A DNA stretch of 61,755 nt from Amycolatopsis circi. Its GTDB lineage: Bacteria; Actinomycetota; Actinomycetes; Mycobacteriales; Pseudonocardiaceae. Every line of letters begins with the position of its first letter. Within the stretch, counting starts at the first letter, position 1. The notes under the pieces are model-generated. The model did not search any database, had not been told where the DNA came from, and saw only the letters and a program-made list of their open reading frames with translations. Location: NCBI RefSeq assembly GCF_003385235.1, contig NZ_PQIA01000042.1, forward strand, positions 1 to 61,755, read 5' to 3'. Shown in pieces: positions 58,303-61,755 of this stretch. A program made the translations under genes and the position numbers.

Positions 58303-59853
58303 ATGACTTGGCTTCTGGCGCTCATCCTGCTGCCGCTGGCCGGCTCGCTGGTGCTGGCGTTCCTCAAGGGGAACGACCGGGCCGCGGTCGCCACGGCGCT
58401 CGCCGTGTCCATTGTGGAGTTCCTGCTGATCATCCCGTTCTGGGCGAGCTATTCGCCCTCGGGCGCGCGCATCCAGCAGGCGACCACGATGGACTGGATC
58501 CCGAACTTCGGCATCCACATCTCGTTCGGCACCGACGGCATCTCCCTCATCATGATCGCGGTGATCGCGCTCCTGGTGCCGATCGTCGTGGGCGCGCTCG
58601 GGCTCACCGACAAACTGCCCGCGGGCCGCAGCGCTGGCGGGTTCCTGTCGCTGATCCTGCTGCAGGAGGCGATCACGATCGGCGTCTTCGCGGCGACCGA
58701 CGTGTTCCTCTTCTACGTGCTGTTCGAGATCATGCTGATCCCGATGTACTTCCTGATCGGCGGCTACGGCGGTGCGAACCGGCAGTACGCGGCGGTGAAG
58801 TTCTTCCTGTACTCGTTCCTCGGCGGCCTGATCATGCTCGCCTCGGCGATCGGGGCGTACTCGCTGGCCTCGGACAAGCTCGGCAAGGGCACGTTCGACT
58901 GGGCCACGCTGGTGACGGTGGTGCGCGACGCGCCGACCGGCACGCAGATCTGGCTGTTCCTCGGCTTCTTCCTCGCGTTCGCGATCAAGGCGCCGCTGGT
59001 CCCGTTCCACACCTGGCTGCCGGACGCCGCCGGACAGGCTCCGATCGGCGTCGCGGTGCTGCTGGTCGGCGTGCTGGACAAGGTCGGCACGTTCGGCTTC
59101 CTGCGGTACTGCCTGCCGATGTTCCCGCAAGGGAGCAAGGCGCTCGCGCCGCTGGTGCTGATCCTTTCGGTGATCGGCGTGCTGTACGGCTCGATCCTCG
59201 CTGCCGGGCAGCGTGACATGAAGCGGTTCATCGCCTATGTGTCGATCGCCCACTTCGGGTTCATCGCGCTGGGCATCTTCACCTTCAACGAGCAGGCGAT
59301 GGTCGGCTCGGTGTCGTACATGCTGAACCACAGCCTCTCCACCGGGATGCTGATCGTGGTGATCGGCCTGATCGTGATGCGCGGCGGGTCGAGCAAGATC
59401 TCGGACTACGGCGGCATGGCGAAGGTGACCCCGCTGCTCGGCGGAATGCTGTTGCTGGCCGGGCTTTCCGCGCTGTCGCTGCCCGGAACCAACTCGTTCA
59501 TCAGCGAGTTCCTCGTGCTGCTGGGGTCCTTTGTGGACCAGCCGGTGTACACGATCCTCGCGACCGTGGGCATGGTGCTCGCCGCGGCCTACGTGCTGTG
59601 GCTGTACCAGCGGATCATGCAAGGCCCGGTCCGCGGTGACGCCCTGGTGGGCGTCGGAGGGGGACCGGGCACCGCGATCGCGCCGGAACTCGGCGCTCGC
59701 AAGGCCATTACCGACCTGGGCAAACGCGAGATCGCGATCCTCGCGCCCATGGTCATCCTGATCATCGGACTGGGTTTCTATCCCAAGCCGATGCTCGACA
59801 CGATCACCCCGTCGGTGCAGGCGACGCTGTCTGCCGTGCAGGGAGGCAAGTAA
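58303..59853 (+). CDS. nuoM: NADH-quinone oxidoreductase subunit M
   Basis: 516 residues, an antiporter-like pump. YVLFEIMLIPMYFLIGGYGG carries the pumping Glu, IKAPLVPFHTWLPDAAGQAP the Lys/His element, and MKRFIAYVSIAHFGFIALGI the second charged helix. ATG 58303 begins 1 nt after the nuoL stop. Confidence 0.97.
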   Translation: MTWLLALILLPLAGSLVLAFLKGNDRAAVATALAVSIVEFLLIIPFWASYSPSGARIQQATTMDWIPNFGIHISFGTDGISLIMIAVIALLVPIVVGALGLTDKLPAGRSAGGFLSLILLQEAITIGVFAATDVFLFYVLFEIMLIPMYFLIGGYGGANRQYAAVKFFLYSFLGGLIMLASAIGAYSLASDKLGKGTFDWATLVTVVRDAPTGTQIWLFLGFFLAFAIKAPLVPFHTWLPDAAGQAPIGVAVLLVGVLDKVGTFGFLRYCLPMFPQGSKALAPLVLILSVIGVLYGSILAAGQRDMKRFIAYVSIAHFGFIALGIFTFNEQAMVGSVSYMLNHSLSTGMLIVVIGLIVMRGGSSKISDYGGMAKVTPLLGGMLLLAGLSALSLPGTNSFISEFLVLLGSFVDQPVYTILATVGMVLAAAYVLWLYQRIMQGPVRGDALVGVGGGPGTAIAPELGARKAITDLGKREIAILAPMVILIIGLGFYPKPMLDTITPSVQATLSAVQGGK

Positions 59854-59856
59854 ACC

Positions 59857-61431
59857 GTGCTCGACATGTTCCTGGCGCAGGCGCCGGCAGCGCCGATCGA
59901 AGTGCCTTCGGTCGATTACGCGGCCGTGCTGCCGATGCTGATCGTCTTCGGCGTCGCGTGCATCGGCGTGCTGGTGGAAGCGTTCGCACCGAAGGCGACG
60001 CGATGGGGGATCCAGGTCACGATCTCCCTCGTCGCGATCATCGCCGCAGGGGTTTCGCTGATCCTTTACGCGACCGGTTCCACGTCGACGAAGGCAGGCA
60101 CGACCACCTTCTCCGGCTCGATCTCGGTGGACCGGCCGTCGTTGTTCCTGTGGGGCACGTTGCTGTTGCTCGGCCTCGGCGCGGTCTTCTTGATCGCGGA
60201 CCGGAAGGTCGAGCCGGGCGGCGCGTTCGTAGCTCAGGCGGCGATTCGGCCGGGCACTGTGCAGGACCGGGCGCAGGCTGCTACCACGTCGCAGACTGAG
60301 GTCTTTCCGCTGACGCTGTTCGCGCTTGGCGGGATGATGACGTTCTGCGCGGCCAATGATCTGCTGACGATGTTCATCGCGTTGGAAGTGCTTTCGCTGC
60401 CGTTGTATCTCATGTGCGGGTTGGCTCGGCGGCGTCGGCTGATTTCTCAGGAAGCTGCGGTCAAGTACTTCCTGCTTGGTGCGTTCTCGTCAGCGTTCTT
60501 CTTGTACGGGCTGGCGTTGCTGTACGGGTACGCGGACTCGGTGAAGTTGGCCGACATCGCGCACGCGGCGGCTGGGTCGGATCGGTCGGACACGTTGTTG
60601 TTCGCTGGCCTTGGTCTTCTGGTGGTCGGTTTGCTGTTCAAGGGGTCGGTCGGGCCGTTCCACACTTGGACGCCGGACGTCTACCAGGGTGCGCCTACTC
60701 CGGTTACCGGGTTTATGGCTGCTTGCACGAAAGTTGCCGCGTTCGGGGCGATCTTGCGGGTGCTCAGCGTCGGGTTTTCCTCGACGAGCTGGGAGTGGCG
60801 CGGGGTTATGTGGGCCGTGGCCATTATTTCGATGGCGCTCGGGGCGATTCTTGGGCTGACGCAGACTGATGTTAAGCGGATGATCGCTTACTCGTCGGTG
60901 GCGCATGCTGGGTTCTTGCTCGTTGGTGCCATTGCGATGACTGAGGATGGGTTGTCCAGCACGTTGTTCTACTTGCTGGCGTATGGGTTTACGACGCTTG
61001 CGGCCTTTGGGGTGGTGAGCCTCGTGCGGGATTCCAGTGGGGAGGCTACGCATCTTTCCGCCTGGGCTGGGTTGGCTAAGCGGTCGCCGGTTTTGGCTGG
61101 GGTGTTTACGTTCCTGTTGCTGGCGTTGGCGGGGATTCCGTTGACCAGCGGGTTTGTTGGGAAGTTTGTGGTGTTTTCGGCGGCGTTGTCGGATGGGATG
61201 GCGCCGTTGGTGGTTGTCGCGCTGGTGTTTAGTGCGGTGGCTGCGTTCTTCTATCTGCGGGTCATTGTGTTGATGTACTTCTCGGAGCCTGCTGCTGATG
61301 GGCCTACGGTGACTGTGCCTGGTGGGTTTACTACTGCGGCTATTGCTTTGGGTGTTGTGGTTACGTTGGTGCTTGGTGTGTTGCCTGCCTTTGCGTTGGA
61401 TTGGGCTGGGGCTGGAGGGTTTGCTTCCTAG
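59857..61431 (+). CDS. nuoN: NADH-quinone oxidoreductase subunit N
   Basis: 524 residues, the third antiporter-like pump and last gene of the operon. LLTMFIALEVLSLPLYLMCG carries the key Glu, LLFKGSVGPFHTWTPDVYQG the Lys/His element, and VKRMIAYSSVAHAGFLLVGA the second charged helix. The first ~120 codons use C/G third positions as in the other nuo genes. From about 60220 on, third positions are mostly G or T, although the protein remains well conserved. The 180-bp structured element, copy B, starts 9 nt after the stop. Confidence 0.96.
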   Translation: MLDMFLAQAPAAPIEVPSVDYAAVLPMLIVFGVACIGVLVEAFAPKATRWGIQVTISLVAIIAAGVSLILYATGSTSTKAGTTTFSGSISVDRPSLFLWGTLLLLGLGAVFLIADRKVEPGGAFVAQAAIRPGTVQDRAQAATTSQTEVFPLTLFALGGMMTFCAANDLLTMFIALEVLSLPLYLMCGLARRRRLISQEAAVKYFLLGAFSSAFFLYGLALLYGYADSVKLADIAHAAAGSDRSDTLLFAGLGLLVVGLLFKGSVGPFHTWTPDVYQGAPTPVTGFMAACTKVAAFGAILRVLSVGFSSTSWEWRGVMWAVAIISMALGAILGLTQTDVKRMIAYSSVAHAGFLLVGAIAMTEDGLSSTLFYLLAYGFTTLAAFGVVSLVRDSSGEATHLSAWAGLAKRSPVLAGVFTFLLLALAGIPLTSGFVGKFVVFSAALSDGMAPLVVVALVFSAVAAFFYLRVIVLMYFSEPAADGPTVTVPGGFTTAAIALGVVVTLVLGVLPAFALDWAGAGGFAS

Positions 61432-61439
61432 AGGGTTGC

Positions 61440-61621
61440 GGCTCGTCGCCTGGTGGCGACATTGCCGTGGGGGTTGCGTGGGGCACCCCGAAGCTGATTG
61501 TGACTACGGACGGCGGGTGCTTGTCAAGGCGGGAAAGATGCCTTGACAAGCACCCGCCGTCCGCGTTTTTGGCTTCGTATCGGGGTGCGGGGGTGGTGTG
61601 GGTGCCTCGATTGTTGGGTGC
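61440..61621 (+). repeat. ~180-bp structured element, copy B
   Basis: Same order of parts as copy A: GTCGCC-TGGT-GGCGAC, GCACCCCGA (61483-61491) pairing with TCGGGGTGC (61580-61588), the 24-bp perfect stem (61507-61530 with 61540-61563) around the identical loop GGGAAAGAT, and the GTTGGGTGC tail. The basal part of the stem differs from copy A with compensation. It probably lies in the 3' untranslated region of the nuo transcript. Confidence 0.85.
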
Positions 61622-61755
61622 ACCGGCTGCGGTTTAGGGATCTGGGTGCGCGGGGCTTGGGGTGGGCTGGTCGCGTGGGTGCGCTGGTGAGTCGAGTGCG
61701 CGGGTTGCGGTTTAGGACTGGTGGCGGGGGCTGGGAGTGGGATGGACGCGTGGGT
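61622..61755. other. G/T-rich non-coding tract at the right edge
   Basis: No gene is seen. The plus strand is rich in G and T with runs of GGG, and TGCGGTTTAGG occurs twice as a direct repeat. It continues the skew of nuoN and copy B. Confidence 0.5.

Noticed and set aside
1..61755. tRNA, rRNA, phage or insertion-sequence genes
   Set aside because: None could be recognised on either strand by eye; a tRNAscan or transposase profile search would settle this.

Overview
The window is very GC-rich actinobacterial DNA and most resembles a Pseudonocardiales chromosome of the Amycolatopsis type. Reasons: many GTG starts, leaderless promoters, a BldN/RsbN-like sigma pair beside rex-hemACD (an arrangement known from Streptomyces), and a haem - cytochrome c - menaquinone gene order that follows the Mycobacterium chromosome. 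No tRNA, rRNA, CRISPR array, insertion sequence or phage gene was recognised. This is core chromosome devoted to respiration.

Layout. 1-1753 (minus): a BldN-like ECF sigma factor and its probable membrane anti-sigma partner, which runs off the left edge. 2035-5453: an acyl-CoA ligase, a glutaredoxin-like protein and a membrane molybdopterin oxidoreductase. 5618-13511: Rex with its own operator, then hemA-hemC-hemD, then hemB with three small membrane proteins. 13576-17300: a MacAB-like ABC exporter with a DUF5666-like protein. 17297-25422: TspO (minus), hemL, a phosphatase, resA, ccdA, resB, ccsB and an EspI/MinD-like ATPase. 25423-26593: a repeat-bearing gap, a small membrane protein and bldC. 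26956-30333: an Lrp regulator, a DUF4229 protein, a Cds1-like enzyme, a hydrolase and an AraC regulator. 30330-35183: menA, menE, menB (minus) and menD (plus). 35204-42942: a secreted M1 peptidase, small proteins, an IMPase-family enzyme, two GT4 glycosyltransferases and a MarR/membrane-protein pair. 42953-44945: menG and a menJ-like reductase. 45601-61431: the complete 14-gene nuo operon (complex I).

How the genes fit together. NADH enters at complex I, which reduces the menaquinone made by the men genes and modified by the menJ-like reductase. Haem from the hem genes is attached to c-type cytochromes by the Res/Ccs system. Rex, an NADH/NAD+ sensor, has a candidate operator ahead of its own rex-hem operon and a pair ahead of nuoA. 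This would tie haem supply and complex I to redox state.

The less ordinary material lies between genes. There are two families of dispersed perfect or near-perfect palindromes: family R, 44-46 nt, mostly between co-directional genes and once inside nuoI; and family S, 51-55 nt, mostly at gene ends. There are also two copies of a ~180 bp element (44947-45129 and 61440-61621) whose 24-bp hairpins differ at four base pairs, each change compensated. The 3' parts of several genes, notably the two just before the 180 bp elements, switch to a G/T-rich third-codon-position style. These are the best candidates for undescribed biology here.
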